NCBI RefSeq assembly: GCF_002836205.1 | Contig: NZ_PJBE01000013.1 | Span: 2,976,001 to 3,040,000, forward strand | Length of the DNA: 64,000 bases | From: Shewanella sp. Choline-02u-19 | GTDB taxonomy: Bacteria; Pseudomonadota; Gammaproteobacteria; Enterobacterales; Shewanellaceae | Direction: 5' to 3' | In this document: one piece after another, positions 24,814 to 33,610 of the stretch | Layout: each line of letters begins with the position of its first letter | Position numbering within the stretch: the stretch's first letter is position 1 | Made by a program: the position numbers and the translations under genes | Notes under the pieces: generated by a model | Told to the model about the DNA's origin: nothing | The model's database searches: none | What the model saw: only the letters and a program-made list of their open reading frames with translations

Positions 24814-25269
24814 CTATTTCACTAAGGTCAAATGACCACGGCGTTTAGGTTCCTTAACCTCTTCTTTAGCCTCTTCAGGCTCGCTGATTTCAACCACAGG
24901 CTCTTTCACTACAGAAAGTCCTGTCTCTTCAGCATCATCTATTTGGTACGACTCTTCTAAATCGAAAACCGTACCAGCGCCATTTTCTCTGGCGTAGATA
25001 GCAACAATTGCAGCCATAGGCAGCAACACCTGCTGAGGTACACCACCAAAACGTGCACTGAACTCAATAAACTCATTAGTGATTTGTAGGTTACCTACAG
25101 CACTTTCAGTAATATTAAGTACAATTTGACCATCTTTAACATATTGTTGTGGTACTTGTGTGCCAGGCACATAGGCATCAACAACAACATGGGGCGTTAA
25201 CTGGTTATCCATCAACCAGTCATAATAAGCCCGCAACAAGTATGGACGATTCGGAGTCAGCTCTTTCAT
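24814..25269 (-). CDS. sspB: ClpXP adaptor protein SspB
   Basis: 151 residues. The N-terminal substrate-binding domain (RPYLLRAYYDWLMDNQLTPH, VLNITESAVGNLQ, FSARFGGVPQQVLLP) recognises ssrA-tagged proteins. A flexible acidic linker leads to the C-terminal ClpX-binding tail, GHLTLVK. The ATG overlaps the sspA stop as TAATG, so the two are translationally coupled, as in other gammaproteobacteria. Confidence 0.95.
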   Translation of the reverse strand: MKELTPNRPYLLRAYYDWLMDNQLTPHVVVDAYVPGTQVPQQYVKDGQIVLNITESAVGNLQITNEFIEFSARFGGVPQQVLLPMAAIVAIYARENGAGTVFDLEESYQIDDAEETGLSVVKEPVVEISEPEEAKEEVKEPKRRGHLTLVK

Positions 25270-25898
25270 TAGATACCCATGCGCATTTCGCGCTCAGTCT
25301 CTGTTAAAGAAGCTTTAAAGGATTCACGATCGAACAAACGAGTCATGTAACCTTTAATGTCTTTTGCTGCACGGCTATCAAGTTCGATACCCAACACAGG
25401 TAGACGCCACAATAGTGGACCTAAATAACAATCAGCTAAACCAAACTCTTCGCTCATGAAGTAAGGCACTTCACCGAAGATAGGGGCAATTGCCGTTAAG
25501 CTTTCAGTCAACTCTTTACGAGCAGCTTCAGCACGGTCGCCTTTTCTAATGCGCTCTACAAGTGCATACCAATCTTCTTCGATGCGGTGCATCCAAAGAC
25601 GAGTTTGGCCACGAGAAACCGGATAAACAGGCATTAATGGAGGATGAGGAAAGCGCTCATCTAGGTATTCCATAATGATGCGAGAGTTATAAAGTACTAG
25701 CTCTCTGTCGACCAATGTTGGCACAGTGTTGTACGGGTTAAGCTCGATCAAATCTTCAGGGATCTCATTTGGATCAACCTGCAGCACGTCAACCGTTACT
25801 CCTTTCTCAGCGAGAACGATACGTACTTGATGACTATAAAGGTCATCGGCGCCTGAATACAGGGTCATGATTGAGCGTTTGTTGGCAGCGACAGCCAT
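25269..25898 (-). CDS. sspA: Stringent starvation protein A, GST-fold RNA polymerase-associated protein
   Basis: 209 residues. A thioredoxin-like N-terminal domain (MTLYSGADDLYSHQVRIVLA) and a helical GST C-terminal domain (LADCYLGPLLWRLPVLG) are visible. SspA binds RNA polymerase and supports stress and acid survival and phage lytic transcription. It is followed by sspB with a one-base overlap. It lies just downstream of petABC on the same strand, the standard gammaproteobacterial order. Confidence 0.94.
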   Translation of the reverse strand: MAVAANKRSIMTLYSGADDLYSHQVRIVLAEKGVTVDVLQVDPNEIPEDLIELNPYNTVPTLVDRELVLYNSRIIMEYLDERFPHPPLMPVYPVSRGQTRLWMHRIEEDWYALVERIRKGDRAEAARKELTESLTAIAPIFGEVPYFMSEEFGLADCYLGPLLWRLPVLGIELDSRAAKDIKGYMTRLFDRESFKASLTETEREMRMGI

Positions 25899-26007
25899 TG
25901 ATACCCTCCGGTTTCACAAATCAAAAAGCAAAAAATGCAAAAGCAAACGAGGAGCAAAGCTCCCCGTTTACAATATGCGGATAATACATTCTACCCTTTA
26001 ATAGGGC

Positions 26008-26703
26008 TTAGTGTACATCTTTCCAGTATTCTTTCTTTAAGAGGTAAGCCACAATAAAGAAAATAAACAGGAAGCCCATCACCCACCAACCTAAGCTTTC
26101 ACGCTCAAGTTTTACGGGGTCGCCAGAGTAAACTAAGAAGCCTGTGATATCACGGACGTATTGGTCATACTCTTCAGCAGAGAGTGTTCCGCCAGTCGCA
26201 ACTAAGGTTCCATCTTCCTGCTTAACTGCTAGGCCCTGAAGTTCTTGCAGAACATGCGGCATACCAACAGAGGGGAAAACAGTATTATTCACACCAAACG
26301 GACGGCTTTCATCTTTATAAAAACCCTTAAGGTATGAGTAAACCCAATCTTCGCCGCGAACACGTGCAACCAAGGTTAGATCTGGCGGTGTAGCACCAAA
26401 CCACTTAGCCGCATCAACTTCAGGAATCGCATTTTCCATAAGTTCGCCTACTTTGGCTTCACCATGGACATACTTAGCGCTCATAACATCTAGCGGAATA
26501 GCGAGATCTGTTGCCACTCGCTCATAACGCTGATACTGAGTGCTATGACAACCTGCACAGTTGTTTTGGAAGTGATCCAAACCACGCTGCAGCGACGCTT
26601 GATCATTTAGGTCAATGTTTGCGTCTTCAAGGTGAGCACCGCCACCAGAAGCCATCGCCAAAGTTGGGACCAATGCGACTAATGCAATCAATAATTTTTT
26701 CAT
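26008..26703 (-). CDS. petC: Cytochrome c1 of the bc1 complex
   Basis: 231 residues. A signal peptide (LLIALVALVPTLAMA) precedes the haem c site C49-A-G-C52-H53 in FQNNCAGCHSTQY. A C-terminal membrane anchor (WWVMGFLFIFFIVAYLLKK) holds it in the inner membrane, facing the periplasm. An axial Met is likely in the later SVGMPHVLQ region. It passes electrons from the Rieske protein to soluble cytochromes. It is the last gene of petABC and overlaps petB as TAATG. Confidence 0.95.
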   Translation of the reverse strand: MKKLLIALVALVPTLAMASGGGAHLEDANIDLNDQASLQRGLDHFQNNCAGCHSTQYQRYERVATDLAIPLDVMSAKYVHGEAKVGELMENAIPEVDAAKWFGATPPDLTLVARVRGEDWVYSYLKGFYKDESRPFGVNNTVFPSVGMPHVLQELQGLAVKQEDGTLVATGGTLSAEEYDQYVRDITGFLVYSGDPVKLERESLGWWVMGFLFIFFIVAYLLKKEYWKDVH

Positions 26704-27917
26704 TAGTGTGTCAACCTCTCTGGAACAGGCTTAGTCTTCTCGTTCTTACTGTAAATCCACAGTAGTAAGAAGAAGCCGAAGTAAGTCACCGTAAAGAAAC
26801 GCGCCGCATAAGTCAGAATTTCCGTTGTAGGAACTGCACCTAAGTAACCCAATGCAATAAATGATACGGCAAACTGACCAATGTTCAGCTTGTGGATCAT
26901 GCTGCGGTAACGAACTGACTTAACCTTACAACGATCTAACCAAGGTAGAATGAACAGAACCGCAATAGCAAGACCCATGCCGATAACCCCGATTAACTTG
27001 TCAGGAATCGCACGCAAAATCGCATAGAAAGGTGTGAAGTACCAAACTGGTGCAATATGTTCAGGTGTCTTCATCGGGTTAGCCGCTTCAAAATTCGGCC
27101 CCTCAAGGAAGTAACCACCACCTTCAGGCATAAAGAACAACACATAACAGAAGACAATCAAGAATCCTGCGACGCCCATAATATCTTTGACGGTATAGTA
27201 TGGGTGGAATGGGATACCATCTTTAGGCCAACCATTCTCATCCTTATTCTTCTTAATCTCGATTCCGTCTGGGTTGTTTGACCCCACTTCATGTAGCGCG
27301 ATTAGATGTAAGAACACCAAAACCACAAGTACAAGCGGCAGAGCGATAACATGCAGCGCAAAGAATCTGTTTAGGGTCGCACCAGAGACAACAAAGTCGC
27401 CCCGGATCCACAATGTGAGATCATCACCAATAAATGGGATAGCACCAAACAATGAGATAATAACCTGTGCTCCCCAGTAGGACATCTGTCCCCAAGGTAG
27501 TAGGTAACCCATAAATGCTTCAGCCATCAACACCAGGAAGATAAGCATACCAAATAGCCATAACAGCTCTCTAGGCTTCTGGTATGAACCGTAGATTAAA
27601 CCACGGAACATATGAAGATAGATGACAACAAAGAAGGCGGATGCCCCGGTGGAATGCATATAACGCAGCAACCAACCGTACTCAACATCACGCATGATAT
27701 ATTCAATAGAAGCGAACGCACCTTCCGCTGTAGGCACGTAGTTCATCGTTAACCAGATACCGGTAAGCAGTTGGTTAACCAGTACGAGCATGGCTAATGA
27801 GCCAAAAAAGTACCAAAAGTTAAAGTTGGTTGGTGTCGCATATTGACCGACATGGCGATTATACGTCGCGGTCATAGGAATACGTTCGTCAATCCAATCA
27901 ATGATATTCTTAACCAT
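26703..27917 (-). CDS. petB: Cytochrome b of the bc1 complex
   Basis: 404 residues with about eight membrane helices. The haem b ligand helices are visible (LLRYMHSTGASAFFVVIYLH and NRFFALHVIALPLVLVVLVF), as is the family's quinone-site segment, here MPEGG...NPMKTPEHIAPVWYF. It carries out the Q cycle in the inner membrane. It overlaps petA upstream and petC downstream as TAATG in both cases. Confidence 0.95.
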   Translation of the reverse strand: MVKNIIDWIDERIPMTATYNRHVGQYATPTNFNFWYFFGSLAMLVLVNQLLTGIWLTMNYVPTAEGAFASIEYIMRDVEYGWLLRYMHSTGASAFFVVIYLHMFRGLIYGSYQKPRELLWLFGMLIFLVLMAEAFMGYLLPWGQMSYWGAQVIISLFGAIPFIGDDLTLWIRGDFVVSGATLNRFFALHVIALPLVLVVLVFLHLIALHEVGSNNPDGIEIKKNKDENGWPKDGIPFHPYYTVKDIMGVAGFLIVFCYVLFFMPEGGGYFLEGPNFEAANPMKTPEHIAPVWYFTPFYAILRAIPDKLIGVIGMGLAIAVLFILPWLDRCKVKSVRYRSMIHKLNIGQFAVSFIALGYLGAVPTTEILTYAARFFTVTYFGFFLLLWIYSKNEKTKPVPERLTH

Positions 27918-28507
27918 TACGCAGCTCCTTTATCGACACCGATAATCACGGTACCATCATCAATATACTGATGTGGAGGGATGACGAGGTTCAATGGCGC
28001 AGGTACACCCTGGAAAACGCGACCAGCCATATCAAACTTAGAACCGTGACAAGGGCAGAAGAAGCCAGATGCAACACCTTCTACCTGCTCACCAAATGTA
28101 TCTGGTAAGTAAGTTGGAGAGCAACCTAGGTGAGTACACAAGCCAACGGCTATGAAGTACTCTTCCTTAATTGAACGCCATGTGTTCTGCGCGTATGCAG
28201 GCTGCTGTGGTTCCACAGAAGCTGGATCGCGAAGCTGATCGTCAATAGCAGGCAGACCCGCTAAGATCTCCTTGGTACGACGAACAACCCATACAGGCTT
28301 ACCACGCCATTCAACTCGAATAAGTTGACCTGGCTCGACTTTACTTATGTTTACTTCAACCGGCGCACCTGCTGCTTTCGCTTTGGCACTCGGATTCCAT
28401 GACTTTATAAACGGAACCGCTACAGCAGCGGCACCAGCACCACCTACTACGGCGGTTGCTGCGGTCAGAAATCTGCGACGTCCGGTATCGACTGGCGCAT
28501 TGCTCAT
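27917..28507 (-). CDS. petA: Rieske iron-sulfur subunit of the bc1 complex
   Basis: 196 residues. An N-terminal Tat-type segment, GRRRFLTAATAVVGG, doubles as the membrane anchor. The 2Fe-2S ligands lie in CTHLGCSP and CPCHGSKFD. It accepts electrons from quinol at cytochrome b and passes them to cytochrome c1. It is the first gene of petABC. The promoter should lie in the 400-base gap upstream. The complex links quinol oxidation to the cytochrome c pool and oxidases. Confidence 0.95.
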   Translation of the reverse strand: MSNAPVDTGRRRFLTAATAVVGGAGAAAVAVPFIKSWNPSAKAKAAGAPVEVNISKVEPGQLIRVEWRGKPVWVVRRTKEILAGLPAIDDQLRDPASVEPQQPAYAQNTWRSIKEEYFIAVGLCTHLGCSPTYLPDTFGEQVEGVASGFFCPCHGSKFDMAGRVFQGVPAPLNLVIPPHQYIDDGTVIIGVDKGAA

Positions 28508-28923
28508 CCACTTATCTCCAGAGAGTGTTGGAATTTTTGTTATATCAAGTTTCTCAAAATCTGACTTACAGCCAGAGATTAAAAACCTAAATTAGAGGCG
28601 GAGCTCATTATAGCCAAAAATTAGAACCAGATCATAGTTAAAACACAGAACTAAGTTAACTATGTTGCTTTAAATGCCTATTATGTATAAAAAGAAAGCA
28701 TCAAGGCTAATAACTTCCGCAATCAAGCTCTATAGAACATCAAAAAACATCTTGTTTAAACACTGCTAAATTAGACACTTACACTCTTAGATGTAGGCTT
28801 ATTATTGCTATGAGTGAATAGTTGACTGAATAGGTAGGAATTGGCGGTAGGCTATAAAATTAAATATTCAAAGCAAAAAAAGGGCCTAACGTTTGTTAGG
28901 CCCTTTTTTATCGAGTGATAAGA
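28508..28923. other. Intergenic region between hflC and petA
   Basis: No gene is seen. The region holds the hflC terminator (28875-28910) and the presumed petABC promoter. I found no clear regulator site in it. Confidence 0.5.
28875..28910 (-). terminator. Terminator after hflC
   Basis: GGGCCTAAC-gttt-GTTAGGCCC is flanked by A and T runs, giving a strong hairpin able to work in both directions. It closes the long nnr-to-hflC run. Confidence 0.93.
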
Positions 28924-29802
28924 TTACTTACCAGTGGAACTCTTCATGTATCTAAAGAATTCACTGTTTGGTTCAAGCACCATCACATTGCTATCACCAG
29001 CGAAACTCGACTTATATGCATCTAAGCTACGCATAAAGCTAAAAAACTCAGGATCTTTCGTATAAGCTTTTGCATAGATCTTAGCCGCTTCAGCATCACC
29101 TTTACCACGAACGGTCAGGGCTTTACGTTCAGCTTCTGCAGTCTGAATAGTCACACTAGCATCGGTCTTAGCACGAATGATTTCAGCCTGCTCTCGCCCT
29201 TGAGCGCGATGCTCTTTGGCAACAGATTGACGTTCTGCACGCATACGTTGATAAATACTGGTGCTAACGTTATCAGGCAAGTTGATCTGCTTAACGCGAA
29301 CATCAACGACTTCAATACCTAAGTCAGCAGCACTTTCTGATGCATTTCTTAGCGCATCAGATTGCAGTTCATCACGGCTACCAGAAACGATCTCTTTAAT
29401 CGTACGGCGACCAAACTCAGTGCGAAGATCGTTATTTATTTTACGTTGCAACAGCGATTCAGCATTAGCTTTAATACCACCATTGGTCGACAAATAGTAA
29501 CGTTCAAAATCCAAGATGCGCCACTTCACATAAGAATCGACCATAAGGTCTTTCTTCTCTGAAGTCACAAAACGGTCCGCTGCACCATCTAAGGTTTGTA
29601 CACGAGAATCCAAAAACTTGACCTTATCAAGCATCGGGATCTTTATATTCAAACCAGGATTGTAAACTCGCGTAACGCCATCATCTTTTAAGACTTTACC
29701 AAATCGCGAAACAATTGCGCGCTCGCCTTCGTTAACCACTAAAAGTGACGATAGAGTGATTGCAATAAGTACAGCGATTAATACCGCAGTAAATTTACCC
29801 AT
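28924..29802 (-). CDS. hflC: Protease modulator HflC
   Basis: 292 residues. An N-terminal membrane helix (FTAVLIAVLIAITLSSLLVV) is followed by a SPFH/band-7 domain (GLNIKIPMLDKVKFLDSRVQ) and a coiled coil rich in Ala/Glu (RAQGREQAEIIRAKTDASVT). With HflK it builds a large periplasm-exposed cage around the FtsH protease and limits degradation of membrane proteins. It follows hflK by three bases. Confidence 0.95.
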   Translation of the reverse strand: MGKFTAVLIAVLIAITLSSLLVVNEGERAIVSRFGKVLKDDGVTRVYNPGLNIKIPMLDKVKFLDSRVQTLDGAADRFVTSEKKDLMVDSYVKWRILDFERYYLSTNGGIKANAESLLQRKINNDLRTEFGRRTIKEIVSGSRDELQSDALRNASESAADLGIEVVDVRVKQINLPDNVSTSIYQRMRAERQSVAKEHRAQGREQAEIIRAKTDASVTIQTAEAERKALTVRGKGDAEAAKIYAKAYTKDPEFFSFMRSLDAYKSSFAGDSNVMVLEPNSEFFRYMKSSTGK

Positions 29803-29805
29803 TAC

Positions 29806-30945
29806 TTAATTCCTCCCCGTACGATCTCCTCTTGATGGGCGACCATCAAGAGGCATGCTGCGATTATTTGTCGTGCTATTCACCGACGTTACAGGCTGTG
29901 CAGGTTTACTTTTAGGACTCACTGACGTTTGTGACTGAGTATTCTGCATCAGTTTGTCTAGCGGTAAATACATTAAATTGCCGCTACTTTTAGCGTCAAT
30001 AAGCACTTTGCTAGTCCCACTCATCACTTGTTCCATAGTATCGAAATACATGCGTTCACGAGTGACATCAGGCGCCATTTGGTACTCTGGTAGTAACTGT
30101 TCAAAACGAGCAACTTTACCTTGAGCTTCAAGCGTAACTCTTTGCTGATAGGCTTTGGCTTGTTGATCCATTCTCTGCACAGTACCACGAACCTTAGGCT
30201 CTAACTGACGAGAGTAAGCTTCTGCTTCACGGATAAAACGTTGTTCATCCTCTTGTGCTGCAATCGCGTCATCAAAGGCATCTTTAACCTCTTCAGGTGG
30301 ACGAGCAGGCAAGAAGTTAACGTCAACAACGACAATACCAAGCTTATAGCTTTCGATAATGCGCTCTATCTCATCCCACGTATCACGTCGAATCTTATCT
30401 CGACCAGTGGTCAAGATATCATCCATTGTATTGTGGCCAATAACGTAACGTAACGCACTGTCAGTCGCTTCACGCAGACTGGCATCAGCATTGACTACAC
30501 TATAAAGATAATTCTTCGCATTATTCACTCGATATTGAACGTCAAGTTGAACCAATACTACGTTTTCATCCGCTGTTAGCATGCTACCAGAAGCTGGAAT
30601 TGAACGAACAGTTTGCACATTCACTGGAGTGACTTCATCAATGAAGGTCGCTTTCCATTGAAGGCCTGGATCAACTTCACCAATATAGCCGCCAAAACGC
30701 AGTGCAACACCCTTCTCAGCTTCTTTAACTGTGTAGAAGCCTGATAGGCCCCAAACCACAATAGCAATAGCCAAAACGATAACCAAGCTGATTGCGCTTA
30801 TGCCACCGCCAGAACCATTACCTTTGCCGCCAAAGCGCTTAGAAAGGTTACGAAAAACTTCATCTAAATCAGGTGGTCCTTTATCGTTACCACCTTTTTT
30901 CCCCCAAGGGTCTTGACCCTTGTTACCGGGCTCGTTCCAAGCCAT
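29806..30945 (-). CDS. hflK: Protease modulator HflK
   Basis: 379 residues. A Gly-rich cytoplasmic N-terminus (NEPGNKGQDPWGKKGGNDKG) is followed by a membrane helix near residues 50-70 (ISLVIVLAIAIVVWGLSGFY), an SPFH domain and a coiled coil. The C-terminus is polar and probably disordered (TSVNSTTNNRSMPLDG). It is the partner of HflC in the FtsH-bound complex. It lies between hflX and hflC on one strand. Confidence 0.95.
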   Translation of the reverse strand: MAWNEPGNKGQDPWGKKGGNDKGPPDLDEVFRNLSKRFGGKGNGSGGGISAISLVIVLAIAIVVWGLSGFYTVKEAEKGVALRFGGYIGEVDPGLQWKATFIDEVTPVNVQTVRSIPASGSMLTADENVVLVQLDVQYRVNNAKNYLYSVVNADASLREATDSALRYVIGHNTMDDILTTGRDKIRRDTWDEIERIIESYKLGIVVVDVNFLPARPPEEVKDAFDDAIAAQEDEQRFIREAEAYSRQLEPKVRGTVQRMDQQAKAYQQRVTLEAQGKVARFEQLLPEYQMAPDVTRERMYFDTMEQVMSGTSKVLIDAKSSGNLMYLPLDKLMQNTQSQTSVSPKSKPAQPVTSVNSTTNNRSMPLDGRPSRGDRTGRN

Positions 30946-30993
30946 TTAGTACTCCATAGTGTATGAATTAAGCGAGATTACTAAAATAACAAT

Positions 30994-32289
30994 TTATGCG
31001 ACGACATCGTCGACGATAAAAGTTTCTATTTCACCAAGGCTCTGCTTTACCAGTCGACGCCAATCGGCCTCTAACAAGCGCACAGAGATCATACAGTTCC
31101 CCAGATCGTCATACTCTTTCTGCTGTATTACATCCAGTTTATAAAACTGGCCAAGATAATGTCCTGCCGAAGCAGGAATTTGCAAGGTTAGTTCTTTAAC
31201 CGCTTTACCAACTAAATCGTTGATAGCTTCCTGAACTAGCTCCAAGCCTTTTTGCTGCTGGGCAGATACCCAGACTCGAATTGGATTCCCCTCATCATCG
31301 TAATCGATGCGAGGTTTCACCTCATCCAATAGATCGATTTTATTACAAACAATCAATTGTGGAATTTCGTCAGCATCGATCTCTTTAAGCACTCTTTGAA
31401 CTTGCTCAAAGTTATCCGCCATGTTTTCATCAGCGCTATCCACGACATGTAATAACAAATCAGCTTGTCGTGTTTCCTGCAATGTAGCTTTAAATGCTGC
31501 AACAAGATCATGAGGCAAATGCCTAATAAACCCAACAGTATCGGCTAAAATAACATGGCCATCTGGTAACTCTAATTTTCGCAACGTTGGATCTAACGTT
31601 GCGAAAAGTTGATCTGCTGCGTAAACATCCGAAGTTGTTAATGCATTGAATAATGTAGACTTTCCAGCATTGGTATAGCCTACCAATGCCACTGTCGACA
31701 TATCACTTCGTTGTCTAGCTCTACGACTTTGATCACGCTGTTTATCGACTTTAATTAAACGTCGATTAATAGTGCGAATTCGCGCTCGTAACAAACGTCT
31801 ATCTGTTTCTAGCTGGGTTTCACCTGGTCCACGAAGACCAATCCCGCCTTTCTGCCTTTCTAGATGCGTCCAACCTCTAATTAGGCGCGTTGACATGTGG
31901 CGCAATTGCGCTAGCTCCACTTGTAATTTGCCTTCAAAGGTTCTAGCTCTTTGAGCAAAAATATCAAGGATCAAAGTTGTTCTGTCGAGTACTCGACATT
32001 CACACAAATGCTCTACATTTCGCTCTTGAGCTGGGCTCAATGGGTGGTTAAAAATCACCACGTTAGCATCTGTAGCCGCAACCATCGCAGCTAACTCTTC
32101 GGCCTTGCCCGAACCAACAAAAAACTTACGGTCCGGAGCACGACGACTTCCTGTAATAACTCCGATTGATTGGGCCCCAGCAGATTCAACTAAAAGTTTA
32201 AGCTCTTCTAGATCCTCTCGGCTATCTTCATCGGAGAAATCAATGTGGACAAGTACTGCTCGATCTCCGGCCTCATAACGATCAAACAA
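30994..32289 (-). CDS. hflX: Ribosome-splitting GTPase HflX
   Basis: 431 residues. The N-terminal HflX domain contains HPLSPAQERNVEHLCECRVL and a Gly-rich RGPGETQLETDRR loop. The GTPase core has G1 GYTNAGKSTLFN, G3 DTVGFIRHLP and G4 NKIDLL. HflX splits stalled ribosomes, especially after heat stress. It follows hfq by about 20 bases, as in E. coli, and is therefore read with hfq and miaA. Confidence 0.95.
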   Translation of the reverse strand: MFDRYEAGDRAVLVHIDFSDEDSREDLEELKLLVESAGAQSIGVITGSRRAPDRKFFVGSGKAEELAAMVAATDANVVIFNHPLSPAQERNVEHLCECRVLDRTTLILDIFAQRARTFEGKLQVELAQLRHMSTRLIRGWTHLERQKGGIGLRGPGETQLETDRRLLRARIRTINRRLIKVDKQRDQSRRARQRSDMSTVALVGYTNAGKSTLFNALTTSDVYAADQLFATLDPTLRKLELPDGHVILADTVGFIRHLPHDLVAAFKATLQETRQADLLLHVVDSADENMADNFEQVQRVLKEIDADEIPQLIVCNKIDLLDEVKPRIDYDDEGNPIRVWVSAQQQKGLELVQEAINDLVGKAVKELTLQIPASAGHYLGQFYKLDVIQQKEYDDLGNCMISVRLLEADWRRLVKQSLGEIETFIVDDVVA

Positions 32290-32309
32290 AAAGCAATCTC
32301 CTCAAAAAA

Positions 32310-32588
32310 TTACTTCTCATCAATTTCATCATGCTGAGCGTTAAAACCAGCTTGAGCATTTGTCGCTTGGTGGTTACTCACGTTAAATGGACGTGAAGGT
32401 ACCACTGTCGAAATAGCATGCTTGTAAACCATCTGGCTTACCGTGTTTTTAAGCAAGATAACAAATTGATCAAAAGACTCAACTTGTCCTTGTAGCTTAA
32501 TGCCGTTAACAAGATAAATAGATACTGGAACGCGTTCACGACGCAATGCGTTCAAAAACGGGTCTTGTAAAGATTGCCCCTTTGCCAT
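32310..32588 (-). CDS. hfq: RNA chaperone Hfq
   Basis: 92 residues. The Sm1 motif (VPVSIYLVNGIKLQGQVESF) and Sm2 motif (YKHAISTVVPSRP) are complete, with a short polar C-terminal tail rich in Asn/Gln/His. The hexamer pairs small RNAs with mRNA targets. The gene lies between miaA and hflX with about 95 bases upstream, room for an hfq promoter of its own. The tail is shorter than that of E. coli (102 residues). Confidence 0.97.
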   Translation of the reverse strand: MAKGQSLQDPFLNALRRERVPVSIYLVNGIKLQGQVESFDQFVILLKNTVSQMVYKHAISTVVPSRPFNVSNHQATNAQAGFNAQHDEIDEK

Positions 32589-32683
32589 TTTCTAATTTCC
32601 TTTTTTATGAAATATCAATAGTAATTCTAATACTATAAAACTTTATTATTTAGTTTTAGTATTATACAGCTACAGCCAATAAG

Positions 32684-33610
32684 CTAGCGACTATATCGCA
32701 TTACTGTAGCAAGATTGCTTTCGGCTCCGCTTTCTAGCCAAATTAAGTCAGGCCAACCACGTAGCCATGTTAATTGGCGCTTAGCTAATTGCCTAGTAGC
32801 AACAATAGCTTTTTCAACCATGGTTTCATAGTCAAATTCACCATCTAAATGCTGCCAACATTGCCGATAACCAACACATCGCATTGATGGCAGGTCTAAA
32901 TGTAAGTCACCGCGAGCTTTTAGATTTTTTACTTCTTCTACAAACCCTTGACCTAACATCGACATAAAGCGAGTTTCTATCGCTTTATGTAACACTTTTC
33001 TGTCGTTAGGTGCAATCGCAAATTGCACTGCTTCGTAAGGGAATGCATCTAATTTGGTTTTCGTTAACTCGGTTAACGACTTGCCACTGATCCGAAAAAC
33101 TTCTAATGCCCTCGCTAATCGCTGTGGATCATTAGGGTGAATACGTTCAGCGGATACTGGATCAATACTTTTAAGTTGGTCATGTAATGCTTGCCAACCT
33201 TGAGTGTCAGCTTCTGCTGCTATTTGTGCTCGAATCGCTACATCTGCTGCAGGAAGAGGTGATAAGCCGTCAATCAAGGCTTTGAAATACATCATGGTGC
33301 CACCCACCAGCAAAGGTGTTTTACCACGACCAATGATTTCTTCGATTTGGATCAGCGCATCTTTTCTAAAATCAGCTGCTGAATAACTCTCAATCGGATC
33401 AATAAGATCAATCAGGCGATGCGGCGCTTCAGCTAACTCTGCGGCATCAGGTTTGGCACTACCAACATCCATCTGTTGATAGATCAATGCTGAGTCCACA
33501 GAAATAATTTCGCAGTCATGGTTTTTGACAAGCTCAATGGCCAGCGCAGTTTTACCTGAAGCTGTTGGGCCCATTAAGGTGATAACTTTATGTTTTTTCT
33601 TGTCAGTCAC
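32684..33610 (-). CDS. miaA: tRNA dimethylallyltransferase
   Basis: 308 residues. A P-loop (LMGPTASGKTALAIEL), DSALIYQQMDVGSAKP, and the later PNDRKVLHKAIETR and RCVGYRQ segments match the family. It adds the dimethylallyl group to A37 of tRNAs reading UNN codons. Its start overlaps the mutL end by eight bases, suggesting coupled translation. Confidence 0.96.
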   Translation of the reverse strand: MTDKKKHKVITLMGPTASGKTALAIELVKNHDCEIISVDSALIYQQMDVGSAKPDAAELAEAPHRLIDLIDPIESYSAADFRKDALIQIEEIIGRGKTPLLVGGTMMYFKALIDGLSPLPAADVAIRAQIAAEADTQGWQALHDQLKSIDPVSAERIHPNDPQRLARALEVFRISGKSLTELTKTKLDAFPYEAVQFAIAPNDRKVLHKAIETRFMSMLGQGFVEEVKNLKARGDLHLDLPSMRCVGYRQCWQHLDGEFDYETMVEKAIVATRQLAKRQLTWLRGWPDLIWLESGAESNLATVMRYSR